Positions 34,664 through 47,800 of a stretch of 64,000 nucleotides of DNA are shown one piece after another. The stretch covers positions 3,326,383-3,390,382 of the forward strand of contig SSNP01000001.1 in assembly GCA_006937955.1 (NCBI GenBank), read 5' to 3'. Positions within the stretch are counted from its first letter, which is position 1, and each line of letters opens with the position of its first letter. The position numbers and the translations under genes are program-made. The notes beneath the pieces are model-generated. The model made no database searches, was not told where the DNA came from, and saw only the letters and a list, made by a program, of their open reading frames with translations. Source of the stretch: Pachypanchax playfairii (taxonomy: Eukaryota > Chordata > Actinopteri > Cyprinodontiformes > Aplocheilidae).

Positions 34664-34669
34664 TTTATT
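34664..34669 (-). promoter_or_regulatory. rgs6: candidate rgs6 polyadenylation signal
   Basis: TTTATT on the + strand, AATAAA on the - strand. It is the first such hexamer downstream of the rgs6 stop and would give a 3' untranslated region of about 0.55 kb. Confidence 0.35.
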
Positions 34670-35212
34670 AACCTGTACTTTTTGCACTAAGACGTGCAAG
34701 AAAAAAATCATGTATAGTACAGATGATCTAGAAGTAACTAAAATGTTTATACTGTAAACCCTCTGTCTGTTTTTCATCCTAGTGAAGTGAGATAAAACAC
34801 CTAGCTAGCTACAGTAATTACTTAAGTCTCATTTTGACATCCGTCAAGGCATTCAAGCATTCCGTGTTTATATGACTGAAAATAAAGCAGGACCTTTTCA
34901 GCTACCATACTGTTAATAACGTGTAGTCAGAGAGAAACAGCCTGGCCTTGGTTTTAAAAAGGAAACCTTCTAAGAAGAGCAGCAGTACCGTAACAGCACC
35001 GTCCTGGTGTCAAGTCTGGTGGCTTATTGCTGTTGGTCCTCTTCAACTTATCTGGGCAGAGATTTAGATATTTCAGCATTCCAGCAGTCTTAAACATGTT
35101 TGGTACCCTCATCCACCCAAAGTCACTTAAGAAAAGTGTCCTTTTCCAACTGCTACCCACTTGTAGGTGTGTCATTTGGGTTTGGTTGCTCCTACGGAGG
35201 ATCCAGACCTTG

Positions 35213-35825
35213 TCAGGATGACTGCATGAGGCCAGTGAGCCGTTTGCCCGTCAGCGATTTGCTCTGGGAGATAAACAAAGGTGAGAGGGACAATCTGTCA
35301 AAGTGGGACCAACTTGACATCGTCTCTGGTGCTTAAAGAGCCGAACAAAAGAAGAAAAAAAGCAATATTCACCAGAGACTGTGATGATAATCTGTTAATA
35401 TGAAATTGCACAATAACAGATGCTTTCTCTGTGGCATGGTTGCCGGGTAAAAACATACTGTACACTCCCACCTACCTTTATCCAAAACCATCTTTATTAA
35501 ATGCCCACTGGATGACTTGTAGACTTTAATCAACAAATCACTCAATAATTTCTTAAAACCACTTAAAAAATCAAGTACTGTAATCAACAGTAACCCTAAC
35601 ATGTGCAGGTAAAATTAAACGCAAATGAGTTAAATATATAAATCTGTGATATTTTCTTTACAGTGCAGCAGTAATAACCAGCTCTATACACATAAATTGT
35701 TGCAGAAAGTTACAGCATCATGTGTAAAAACTCTCAGCTTGACGTTTCAGGAAAAGCAACGGGACACTTACCACACTGCGAGTGAACTTCTCCAGGGAGG
35801 TGCGTCGTCCCTGCTCTGTTTCAGG
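35213..35825 (-). CDS. rgs6: rgs6 C-terminal tail, two last exons
   Basis: Exon 35825-35772 encodes PETEQGRRTSLEKFTRSV and exon 35263-35213 encodes SKSLTGKRLTGLMQSS then TGA. Both are phase 0 and agree with the common mammalian RGS6 C terminus. For the first, an alternative AG at 35812-35813 (- strand) would shift the frame and was not chosen. Other 3' ends known for mammalian RGS6 were not found. Confidence 0.9.
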
Positions 35826-38800
35826 CTACCGATTCAAAGACAAAGTATAAAAAGGGGAAAAGTTCAGCTCCCTTCAGTGTTTAATGCTGTAGGATTCAAC
35901 TTTCTCTTCCCAAACACTTGCTATAAGTTGTCAAAGAAAAAAACCAGTGAACGCTTTGTACCTCTGATGACATCTCATTAATAGTTTGTATATAAAACAA
36001 CCACCCCTGAAAACCCACATAACTCACACAGAGCTGACAGATACACAGGGTGAGCTATTTATATGGATACATCTAAATATATTGACGTCCTGTTTGTGGT
36101 ACATTAGTATATGTGAGGGGGCAAACTTTTCAAGATGATTGGTCACCATGGTGGCCATTTTGAAGTCGGCCATCTTGGATTCAACTTTTGTTTTTTCAAT
36201 AGGAAGAGGGCCATGTGACACATCAAACTTATTGGTAATTTTACAAGAAAAACAATGGTGTGCTTGGTTTTATTGTACTCACTTTCTTCCTGGCCATCAG
36301 CAGGTCCTGGTACACATTGGAGCGCAGGAAACGTGGATAGCTGTCACTTTTCATCAGCTTGTAAATGTGATCCTGAATGGAGGAAAATAGGAGGAAAGTA
36401 ATTGAGCACAAACCTTGCAAACTCAACGACACAACAAGGGGTTGTGGCAAGTTGTAGCTAACTGCCGGGCAACTGAGAGGTGAATTTATGTTCCTTTATT
36501 CAAGTCTGTTCATAATGTTTTAGCTGGATTTGTTTTCACCTGTGCATCCTCATAGGTGTATCGTCCAGGGTCTTGCAGGTTCTTGCTGGTGCGTTCGTAG
36601 CTGTGTGAGTCCAGGTTAATAGAGCTGGGTGCTCCTTCTGCCAGAAACTCTGCCCAGATGTCCTCAACCCTCTGAGCAATGTCCTGTTGAGGCATCATCT
36701 TCAAGTCCTGCACTGCGAGCCAGAACCTGCAACAAGAGCAAATAAAGGAGTGAAGATGGTCTGACCTCAAGAAGACACATCATGATGTTTAAAAATGTAT
36801 TTTTTTTCTCTTTTTTTGGGGGGGGGGTTTGCTTGTTTTTAAAAACTCCACATACCTGCCCACTGTAAATGAATTTGATTTGTACATGAATGTGTCATTT
36901 CTGAATCAATTCAGGTAAATATACCAAATTGAGTTTTTTTTTTTTGCAGATTTATGTGAGATGTTGAGCTTAAATGTAAAAAATGTTTTTCAGAGTGACA
37001 AAAACTAAAACTGAAGAACCAAATAAGTAAAAACTAAACGATTAGTGAGCATAACAAAGTCAGAAATGGGCATTGACTCTTTGTCTGTTTGTACCAGCTT
37101 GGAACAACTTCTTTAGTTCTCTGTTCACTTGTTAGTGAATATTAGCCGGTAGATCTTCACATCATACTGTGGTTCTGCTTCATCACCCAACAGTGTTCAG
37201 AGCCAAGAAAATTGATTTGCACTCCTGTGTAATTCAGTTTGTAGTTTGAAGTGCTCACTGTAACCGTCCTCTGTGTATACTGACCCTGGAGACTGAGCAG
37301 GTTTAACAAGATTTATTGTTCATCTTAATATTGTTTCTATTTCAGTTGTTCATCAACTGTTTTCATTCATTTTCACTTGAAGTTCAAATTTGTTCCAATT
37401 GAATTGTTTGGAATGTTTTTTAGGATTTATTTTATAGTTACATCTTACAAAATTTAACGCAACATGTTTTTCATAATAAGACACGTTCATATCCAAACTG
37501 GTTGCTAATGTTATTTTCACGTGAGTCGTAATAGAATGGCTCAAACTGATTTTTACATCTCAGAAATGTCTTCGATGGATTTTATTCTGAAACTGTATGA
37601 AAAGCACGTTGGATGTTTTTAAAGTTGGTGCGCTGAAACATTAACAGAAATATCTTTAGTCAATTTTTAACTGTGCTGCTATTCTAATGTTTACGGGTCA
37701 CTATCCTGTATGTTTTTGAACTGTTTGACTAATATAACGTTCCTGCAGCGATAGAAGACATGTTGAACAGGTAATTCAACCTTTCACTCAACTGTGATGA
37801 AGAAGGAAGCAACAAAAACATGCAGGATGGTGGCCCTGGAGGACCACAACTGGACACCCCTGGTGTACTAGAATAGAAGAAGTTATTATTTCTGTCCTCG
37901 TCTATAGTATTGCAGCTAACAATAGGGATATAATAAGGATACAATGTTTTGATGCTGCATATTTAAAATTTAGCTACATTAACCTTCAGAAACCACTAGA
38001 GAGCGCTGTTGCACTCCACTTTCCACATTAAAGCATTCAAATAAACTAATTTATCTTCAATAAATAAACATGTTGTCCTTATGGGTTTTATGGTTTCACT
38101 AAATAAAAAGGAGGCTACAATTTTTTTTTATAATTTCTAGAGTGAAAACTTACAAACTTTTGTTAAATTGCAGGGAGCTGCTGGAGAACCTCTAATGTTA
38201 TTTCTGTCTATATAGATCTATTGACTGGTCGAGCAATATAGAGAGAAAAACCCCTTTGAGGTCTGACTTACTCATTCACTCCATATTTCTGTAAAAGCTC
38301 TCCAAAAACCTTCTTCATAAAACCAAACACAATTAAAGGTGTAGAGATGAGAGGGAGTGGTCTGGTGGGACAAACTGTGGTTGAACAAGGATGTATATTT
38401 CTCTGCTGTGTGTATTTCTGTAAGTTTTATCTGGCTCAGAGGCATCGACTACCTCCAGTGAAGCAGTTCATTTCTAACCTGCCACCCAGAACACATTTCT
38501 CTTTCTGTTTAATTCACACAGAACAAAAAACATCCATTTATTGCTGCTCTGAGCATAAAGGACTAGATGTAATTTGGCGTATAAATCTTTAACCCCCCAA
38601 ACGAAGGATTTCATATTTTCTCTACAAATCAATGAAGACGTACAGTAAATTTAACAAATTTCAACCAATGAGACAAAACATACCACAGATGTTTTGTTAT
38701 AATTGCATATGTGTTCAGATGAGCGTGTTCACATGAGTCATCTCTGTCATTATCTTCCAGCAGTTGGAGTTTACTTCGTGCTTTTAAGGTTCCTAGGTAA

Positions 38801-41800
38801 CTGGATGCTGGCAAAATGTCACTTTTATTTTTTTTATTACAATGTAACAGTGCACAAGTGGGTTTAAATTGTAGGCTGGAGCAAGAACGCTGCCAAAAAT
38901 ATTTTCAGAACAGAGAAAGATTTTGTAAGACAAGTAAAAATGCACAAATTTACTGCAGGTTTCTTTCTGCCATATGAACAAGTTAATTGTGTTTTTATAA
39001 TATAGAAAAGGTTTTGTTTGAGAATGATTGACAGCTCAAGTCCAACAGACCTCCTGCCCTTCAGACTCTGATGTTTTATGCTTCAGTGCACTTTTCTGTT
39101 TTTTTTTTTATTCTTCATGTCAGCGTTTAAGGATTCTAATAATGGCCCTTTTGTTTAAATGATTGAAGTAAGACACAAATATAGCAAATGTTTGAACCGT
39201 TTTGTTTCATTGAGGCCTTCAACTAAAACGATTGGATATTTGTATGATTACGTGTGTTTATAAGATGAATCATTTTCACCTTTAAACTGTTTTATTTATA
39301 TTTTTTCATCGATTTTTAAAAAGATTTTAATTGTATATTTCTTGCAAAAAAATTATTTTGTCTTAAAGGAGAATTTTACCACAACTATAAATGAGTAAAA
39401 TGAGCAAAAAACTGTAAAACGAATATTATCTGAAGTATTAGCATGTTTACAATCCTAATTCCCCCAAAGTTGGGACACTTTGTATAATGTACATAAAAAC
39501 ACAATGTCATGATCTGCAAATCTCATAAACCCATAGTTTATTCCCAATAGGATATAAATATATTTCAGATGTTGAAATTTGATGCATTTTACCTTTTCAC
39601 ACAAAATACAGATAATTAGGTTTATTGGTAACAGCTCAGTAACATGACTGAGTATAAATGGAACCTTTAAGCCTATCAGGTGTAAAGAAGGGCTGAGGTT
39701 CACCAATCAGTGAAATTCTAAAATAACTTGAGAAAAATGTTCCTCGCATTTGTTTCCTCATTTAAAATTTCAAAGACTTTGAAGAGTCCACCATCTATAG
39801 TGGAAATCATCATCAAAAGATTTAGAAAATCAGAGGAATCTCTGTGGGCAAGGGACAAAATCACTTGCCTGCAGTCCAGTTCAGTCACCAAAAGAAAATA
39901 TTTGGCACATCATGAAATAAAAAAATGTGACTCCAAACGACCAGATTTGTTGAGCAGCTAGAATCCTGCACCGCACAAGAGCTGGACAACGTTCCCTTAA
40001 AACTCCAGCTGTTGGTCTCCCTATGTTACAGATGTTACAGGAAGAGGTGATGCTACATAACAGTCAACTTCCTCATTGTCATATTCAAAACAAGCTAATA
40101 TTTTCCATAAAATGGTGAAAATTTTCTGTTTAAGTTCGATTGGGAATAAAATGTGTGACATATTCAAATCATGGCATCTGATTTATTTACATTTTACACA
40201 GCATTTCCACTCTCAGGGAAAAATACATGAACCAACAAACACCACACAAACTTTAGGAATATGGAAGATGATTACAGCAGCTGTCTTCGCTGAACTCACC
40301 TCAGATTTTCAGAACTAAATTCAGACTCCAGGAACTTGAGAAAAAGCTCATGTCCTGCTGGGTCCTTTAGGGCCTCCTCCAGGGAAAACCCCCACTTCTT
40401 TACCCTCTGCTGACTGGGCTCCTTACTGGAAAACAACAAAAGTTTCCCTAAATCTATTGGAGGGAATTAAAAAGCACTTAAAAAGCTTTCAAATATCAGA
40501 AGTCACAGAAACAAAGTGTGGAGGATGAGACAGATGAATACTTAACCTCTGATTAGTCTTTGAGGTGTCAAAGGGTCGGTGTTGATGTGATTTTAGCCAC
40601 AAAGCTGCACATTATGACACAATTAATCTGAAAACCCATTATTTAGTTTTCTGCAGGGAACATTTTTTCCTGTCTTGCAGCTAATCAATTCAGATGATTT
40701 ATTAGGCTACATTAGGCACAATGATTATGTGTCAGCTCTAATTAATTTCTGTATCATACAGGAAGCGCAGGAGTTCACAGCGCTGTGCTACTTGATGGGT
40801 TTCCTCTTAACTTCATAACTCACATAAGTCTGTCTAAATGTTAGTAACAGAAATATGGATGTGGCTTCACTCATTTTGGTTATTTTTTTAAAATGCTGCG
40901 TGAACTGTAAATTTATATTCTACTGTTCTTGAAAACTTTACTGACATTTATTCTGGAATGTTTCAACAAAGTGACAAAGCAGTGATGTTTTTTGTTTTTT
41001 TTTAAAGAAGCTAGATAATTTCTGTCTAGAAGTTCTTCAGAAATTCCATTTCCATCTAAGAAAAAGAAGATCTTCTAAAAATGTTTTTGATGAAGAGTAG
41101 GTTCTTTTGTCAAATGGCTACAATTTACTAACTTTTGAAGATTCTCCACATTAAACTGAGTCACCTGGTAAATCTCCATAATGTAAACTGCTAATTAATA
41201 AAAAATATAAATATGACATGCAGTGTATAAATTAAACAAAAATAATAATAAGATAATTAATCTAGAAACTAGAGAAGGGACTTTTTTAAGTTGGTAATTT
41301 AAAACATCACAGTGGGTTAAAGTGTCTCAGCAGCTGAGAATATTTGAAACGTGACAACTAAAGGGGCCAAAAACAGATTTTGGAGTAAAACGAGATGCAT
41401 TTTTCATTTGAAGAGGGTTTTTTCTGGTAATAACCCAGAATCAGTTCTCAGCAGCACTTTGTTTTGATCTGGTGAGTATTTAAACTCAAACAGTTTTCTA
41501 AAAATACAAGACAATATGATAATCTGTGTTTCGGAGCAACATTTTTGGCTTTTGTTTTCTTTAAGATATTGTGTGTAGGAACCAGAATAGAGAACATGCA
41601 GTTATAATGATCATTTTGAGTGACTTGAAGATGAAAATGAGGTTCTTGGGTTTGTACCTGGCCTCCAGATCCCAGAAGGTTGGGTCATCGCTGGTCCAGG
41701 GGTTGGACGGTTCTGGTGATGTCAAAAATGGGTCATACTCCACGTACTGCTCAGTGTAGGTTATCAGGCTGACACAACGTGGGAGAGAAAAGGGTGAGAC

Positions 41801-44800
41801 AGGAATGTGAAATCCAATTTAAATTCAATTTATTGTTAAAATACTAGGAAGTAAAACTTGCTAACATCCTGCAGCAATCAGAACTTTTAAGAAGTTGCAT
41901 TGAAATACAAACTTCAACAACCATAAAGAACCACAGAAACAGAAGATATAGACAGCTTCATTTCTGTGGCTTCATTGTTTTTCACCTTTATAAGTTCAAG
42001 TTGTTCAAGTTGAAATATTCATCTCAAAACCCTTCGGACATCTAAATGAAAATACCTTTTGAATTATAGCTCTAACAAAAATGACTCAAACTGCACAGAA
42101 ACAACATTTTAATTTACCAGAGCTAATTATTTCCACTTTAATCAAGTTTTAAAATTAAACTAGAAAATTTAATTTTAAAAATGAATTTTTTGTACAGGAA
42201 TGTGAGCCTATCAGGGAAAGCCTGAGCCAAACATAATCCTTTGATCTCTGCTTCAAATGATCAGCTTAATGATGAGAGCAGGAGAATTCAAAGAGGAAAA
42301 CTTTACCAAGTGACCTCAAAACATGTTTAACACTTTTACTGTACATCATCGTTCCCAAATGAATAAATTTGGTGAACCAGTAGAAGACACGTTACTGAGA
42401 TTGTAAATGTTCAGCAAAGGAAAAGAATAAAAAAGAGCAGCCAAGGCTGGTGTCGTCTTCAAACTCTGTAAAGTGTCCGAATATGATCAGATTTTATATG
42501 CAATGTAAATGTATGTACCTGTCAGCAACTTTGGACATTTTCATACAGTGACGATCCAGCTGGGTGTTCAGAAACAAGATCTGAAATAAAGTAGCAGATT
42601 TAGTTGGAGTTTTTATATTAAGTGAAGAGAAAAAAGAAACTTTAGGTACAATAAGGGGATCTGCCTGAGAAGAACTAGAATAAAAAAAAAAAACAAGAGT
42701 ACATTAGAGGTGGTTGGTAGTATCTCTCTCCATCAGTGGTGTTGTTAGCAGAGCTGCTTCTTATAACTCAGTTTTTTCTCTAAAAGATAGTTGATTTTTT
42801 TTTAGATAAAATCTCCTACAGTCGGACAATTCATGCAGCACGGCTGCTCTAACCAAACGTGCAGTAAAACACAAACAGCCAAAGAAAAACAACATGAAGT
42901 GACAAAATGATTAAAACCCATTATTTTCCTAATAAAGTACAACATTTGGACCTTTTCATACCTCCTTTTCTACGTCCTCTTTGGTTCCTTTTCTGCAGTG
43001 GTGTGATGTGGTGTGTTTGGGACTCTGTGACAGAACGCCATCCTCCGTCAAACCATAAACTGACTGGGCCAATCAAAAGTAAAGAAAAGGCTGCGATAAA
43101 TAAAATGCTACAGAAAGTCTAAGTTTTATTATAAAGGATTTTTAAATGAGTTCTTTTTTTCATGTAAAAATAGATATATTTTTGAAATAAACTGTAGAAG
43201 AGTTAATTTGGCATTTTCATCGTCTAAGTTTATACCTTTTTAACTCTATGAGGGTTCTTCATTCGTCTACATTTCCTGATGTCCATCTCCGTGGTGTTCA
43301 CACATCCAGGCTGGGGGAAAAGAATGAAGATCAACATGGTGTCAGGCACCAATGTGGATTTTTACAGTGACACTGCAGAAAGGATGAGAAAGGATTCCAG
43401 GAGGAGACAGATGAGGAGCAGAGAGACCTACCACAGGTCTGTGGACGTCCCAGAAGGCTCTCTCCTGGCTGTCGAGGATCTTCCTCTCAGTTTTATCCTT
43501 CTTTCTGTCGATTCTGTTCACAACATCAGAAATAATGTGCATGTGGTGTTTACATGATGGCGGATGTTTAATGCACACGTGTAAACTCCAGTTTTCTATC
43601 ATGCATGTTTTGGGGGAGTCTCTGCTTTGCCATTTCTAATTGATGATTAACAGACTTTTGCAAAATTTAAAGAAAACGTAAATTTGACCATTTAAAATCA
43701 TGTATGTTGAAACACAAATTAAGAGGTAAAAAAATCCCTTAAAGTGCTGGATTCTATTTTTAAGAAAATTAAAGCTGAAAAGGGGATTTTGTTTTCATAT
43801 TGTTTCATGTGCCATTTGGATGAAGCATTTAAATGACATATTTCCTATACTGTGATAGACTGGTAACCTGTCCAGGTGTGACCCCGCCTCTTACCTAATG
43901 ACTGCTGGAGATAGACACCAGCTCTCTGAACAGGAACACATGAGTACAGATAATGACTGATTGATGTGGAGGATTTATTTGACTGATAAGAAATAAAATC
44001 CATGAAATGAAAATGAATTAAGTCTCTAAAAGCAACAAATTAACAATCATTTTCTTCTAACAGTGCATGTGTCTAAATCCACATGCAGATAATTCCATTT
44101 CTTATTTTGTAGATGAATGCAGCCTAAAAGTGACTGACAATCACTTTAAATAGTCAACACTAACAATTGCTGCTCAACATTAATGATCTTTTTTTTCAAA
44201 ATACATAATAATGAAGAAAAAAGTGAATTATTGTAGAAAAACATTTTTTTTGCACTATTCTTAAATAAAACATGAAGGGAGACTTTAATAAAAGCAAGTG
44301 AAAATAAGAACACTGCAGGTAAATATTCTGGGATGATCAAAGGTAAAGACATACAGATCAGTCCATCGAGGCTAAATCTAGATTTCACGTGACTGGTTTA
44401 TTTGTTGTTTTCAAACCTTGCATTTGCTCTAGTTTTATGTGTTGCCATGGTAATGGCACAACTTACTTGACCTGGGCCTCGGCCTGCATGTAGATAAACT
44501 CCCACTTCCTTGCAAAGGCTCTCTGTAGTCTCGCCAAATTCTCCTGTAAGTGAGATGAAACAGACGGGATGTAAGAAATATATTTTATTAAAATCTGTAA
44601 ATTTGACTCTTAAAGAGAACCTTGAGTCAGATCCTGGAGGCATTTTAAAGCTCAAATAAACATTGTCAGACATCTGTCAGACCTTCAAGAGCTTGTACTT
44701 GTCTGTTCAAAGCTCTATCAGCTGATCAATACAAAGCAGTAGTAAGTCAGAGGAAAGGTGCAGCGCTCACTGCCTCATAATCTGCCAGCTCCAGCCTCGT

Positions 44801-47800
44801 CTTGTTCTGCATGGTCCGCTTGCACAGGTAGATAGCTGCAAGAGTCGATCAGAGAGAGAATTTTATCAGCACAAACATTCCCTTCAATCCTGATTATCTG
44901 TGTTTCTTATTGTTCAGACAGCTGGAAGGCCTTTCTGCTCCTCAACACCCCCAAAGGGCAAAACTAATAATCCGTTTCAAACTGCTTGTCCACCTTTAGG
45001 ACTAACAGGCAGAGTGTGAAGATGCACTTAAGTCTGAAGCTTTAACCTAAAGCCAGAAGGACTCTGTAACCTGATGAAGGCCAGGAGGCAGAACAGCCAC
45101 AGATTTATTCTGTCAGCTGTTTCTCTTCAGAGCTTGCCATGCCACCGTGCACGTCTGAGTACGCACTTTGTATTTACACTCAGGTTTCCCTTCATACATA
45201 CCGTCTGCAAGGTTTCTCATTATCTGCTCTTAATATCAGTGTGCCAGAGGTAACACTTGAAGAAATATTTAAAAGCCAATTCATTCATCAACCAGGATTA
45301 CATTTATTTTCCACATATTAATGGTAATTTATAAAACATTTAGGATCATTTTAAAATAAAACATCATTTAATTATATCAATAAATTGTCACATATCAAAA
45401 CAAGTCAAATTTCTGTTGAAATGCCTAAATAAAAGAAATTTAAATGTAAATGTTATTTATGGAACCAAATAAACTAAATTTATTTTTAAATGAAGAATAA
45501 ATTACCACACACTGATAATGTTAATATTCTTCTGATCCAAAAAATCTACAAAAACATTTGTCTCTATTAAATCTTCAGAAACTTATTTTATTTGTAATGT
45601 TGATCATCAGGAACATTTCAGGCATCCAGTAGGATTTATTTAATAATATAAGCTGAATTTTTACTGGAGATCATTTAATACAAATTGGGAAAACATGTAA
45701 ATTAGAAGTTGTGAGAACTTCCTTCAAATGTTGGAAGGTTACATTTTTGTTACATTAAATAAAATTATTTTTGAGTTCAACTTTGCAACTTAGCATTTAT
45801 CTTAAAAAGCCCAACAACCAAAAGGAAAAACAAAGTATTTCCTAAAATCTCTCACCATAATCTGTGTTCTCAGGCTCCCAACAGTTAGATGGCCAGAAAT
45901 AAGGTGCCTGAAGTGGAAACAGGAAGGAAACCAAAGGTCAGACTGTGATTAAGTAATTACATTTAATGATTTTGACATTAACCTTATTAGTTTTTTACGT
46001 TGCCTTTTTCAAGCTGTTCTTTCACCATAATTAAATGTTTTTAATGATATGTCAAAAATATTCTTCTATCGATACAGATTGGGATTATAAACGTTACTTT
46101 CAATAGGACACTAATGTGTGATGTAACCGCTAGATTTGTACTTTTCTCTCCACGTGATTTGACAGCTCACCTGAAAGCGGTATAAAGTGCCGTCATCTTT
46201 GAGGGAGAGGACGTGATCTGAAATGGGAAAGATGTACCCCTGAGCTGCGATGAGACTCCCGATGTGCATGGCCTCGGCTGCAGAAAAAAATCATCAGAAA
46301 ATCAATCCTGTTCTCTTAAAGGAAACATCACAACATCAAAACAAAATCAGGACAATGAAACTAAAGAAAACAAAGTGATTTCTTGTTTTTATTTTCTGTT
46401 TGTTCAACCATGATGGAAGTCATAACACTGACTCCAGTTCAGTTTACTCTACATATAAACATATTTTGGATCAAGAAAAAGTTTTACTGACTTATCACGC
46501 ACCATCTGGTGCTGTTATCAACCCACCTGGATCCTCAATGGACAGATTCTTCATGAGCCACTGTACAATATCTGCACCTAGATCAGTGAAATCAAACAGT
46601 GAATTACAGCAGGAAATTAAATGTAATTTAAAATGAGCTTATGAGAGGCAACAAGAGAATATCTGTCTTTAAAGCTATAGTGCGTAACTTTTACATGTCC
46701 GTGAATGTCCGTTTCAGCCAAGCCACTATTAGAGGAGATGACACAATACAGATTAAGCCGATCGGCTCCTCAAACATCTCACGGTATTTTTCAATATATA
46801 TCATTTTTACTTTGTGTGTCGAACGGCGACATTCCAGCGCTGGCCTGCAGGAAATTACGTCTTTTACATCACAACAAGAAGGGAGGGGGAGGACGAGCGG
46901 AGAGTCTCGTAGCAGGAGATCATTCACTAACCTGTCAGTTACAAATTAGCAGGCACCTTGTCTCCCGTTTGTAATAAGCTATTTGCGTTTCTGCGGAAAA
47001 TAAATAAAAAATACAATAATTACCTCTTCCGAAGAGTCCATCTTTTTTCAACAGCTGTCCTTATTCAAACATAATAAAAATGTTGTGGAATCGCGAATCA
47101 CAGCGGCAGAGGGATAGCGGTTGGGGGAAGGGGGGAAACAGGTGGGCGTACGTCATATGGAAGCGCCAGCTTAATTGTTGTAATAACGCAAAATTCCGCT
47201 AGGGGGCGACAGAAGTTACGCACTATAGCTTTAAACTCAGACTTTAATAAACATTTTGGGAATTCTTGAATTAATTTTAATGAAATTTTTAAAGAAAAAT
47301 GTAAAATGGAAGACAGCAAAGTGTAAAAACAGGCAAATATTGGCTGCTGCTTTCCTGGATAAGGTGGTGTTTTATTTTCCATCGTCCATTAGTTTCCTCT
47401 GTGCACACAGATGTAAACATGTCTGTTTCCCAGCACATCATCACTTCTGGGGTTATTATGTGTATTGATACACTGTTTATGGCATATGGGGTAATGCATC
47501 TTTCACACTGGATACACCTGAGACACACACGTATTCCATCTTCATCAGTCCATGTGATTAAAGCTGGTACCACCATACGACCAGGTCCATTCAGTTTAAC
47601 TAGCCAAACGGGTCTTATTTACCAATTCTAACCGAAATTTACAGAGTTCAACAAAACAACAGCTGCAGCATCATTAAAGCAGTTGGGGGTTGATTATTTT
47701 GCTTAAGGGCACTTTGACAGTAGGATGACTGCAGTACATCTTCTGTTCCTGCTCTCACACTTTATTTCCAAACATTTAATCATCTGTTGTCCTCCCACCT

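Larger units (their letters stand above)
36727..40299 (-). other. rgs6: rgs6 intron inside the RGS domain
   Basis: Contains a G-run at about 36817-36827, a decayed MITE at 37691-37861 and a decayed DNA transposon at 39450-40205. No other coding segment recognised. Confidence 0.65.
40426..46526 (-). other. rgs6: rgs6 introns between the DEP and RGS exons
   Basis: Introns 40426-41657, 41769-42518, 42581-42961, 43311-43431, 43514-44466, 44544-44770, 44836-45855, 45908-46170 and 46278-46526. Apart from the repeat fragment at 43853-43935 I see only AT-rich sequence and short homopolymers. Confidence 0.6.

Noticed and set aside
35772..35813. Alternative acceptor inside rgs6 exon 35825-35772
   Set aside because: Using the internal AAACAG would start the exon out of frame; the upstream TAG acceptor gives PETEQGRR in frame with the family.
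36283..36726. Assignment of the - strand gene to RGS9, RGS11 or RGS7
   Set aside because: The RGS segment and the TEMDIRKCRR exon fit RGS6 best. RGS9 and RGS11 differ strongly in the RGS domain, and RGS7 differs at the KCRR and SHSYE positions.
46641..46974. Overlapping frames of 78 to 102 codons
   Set aside because: They lie inside the transposable element at 46669-47234 and overlap in several frames and both directions.
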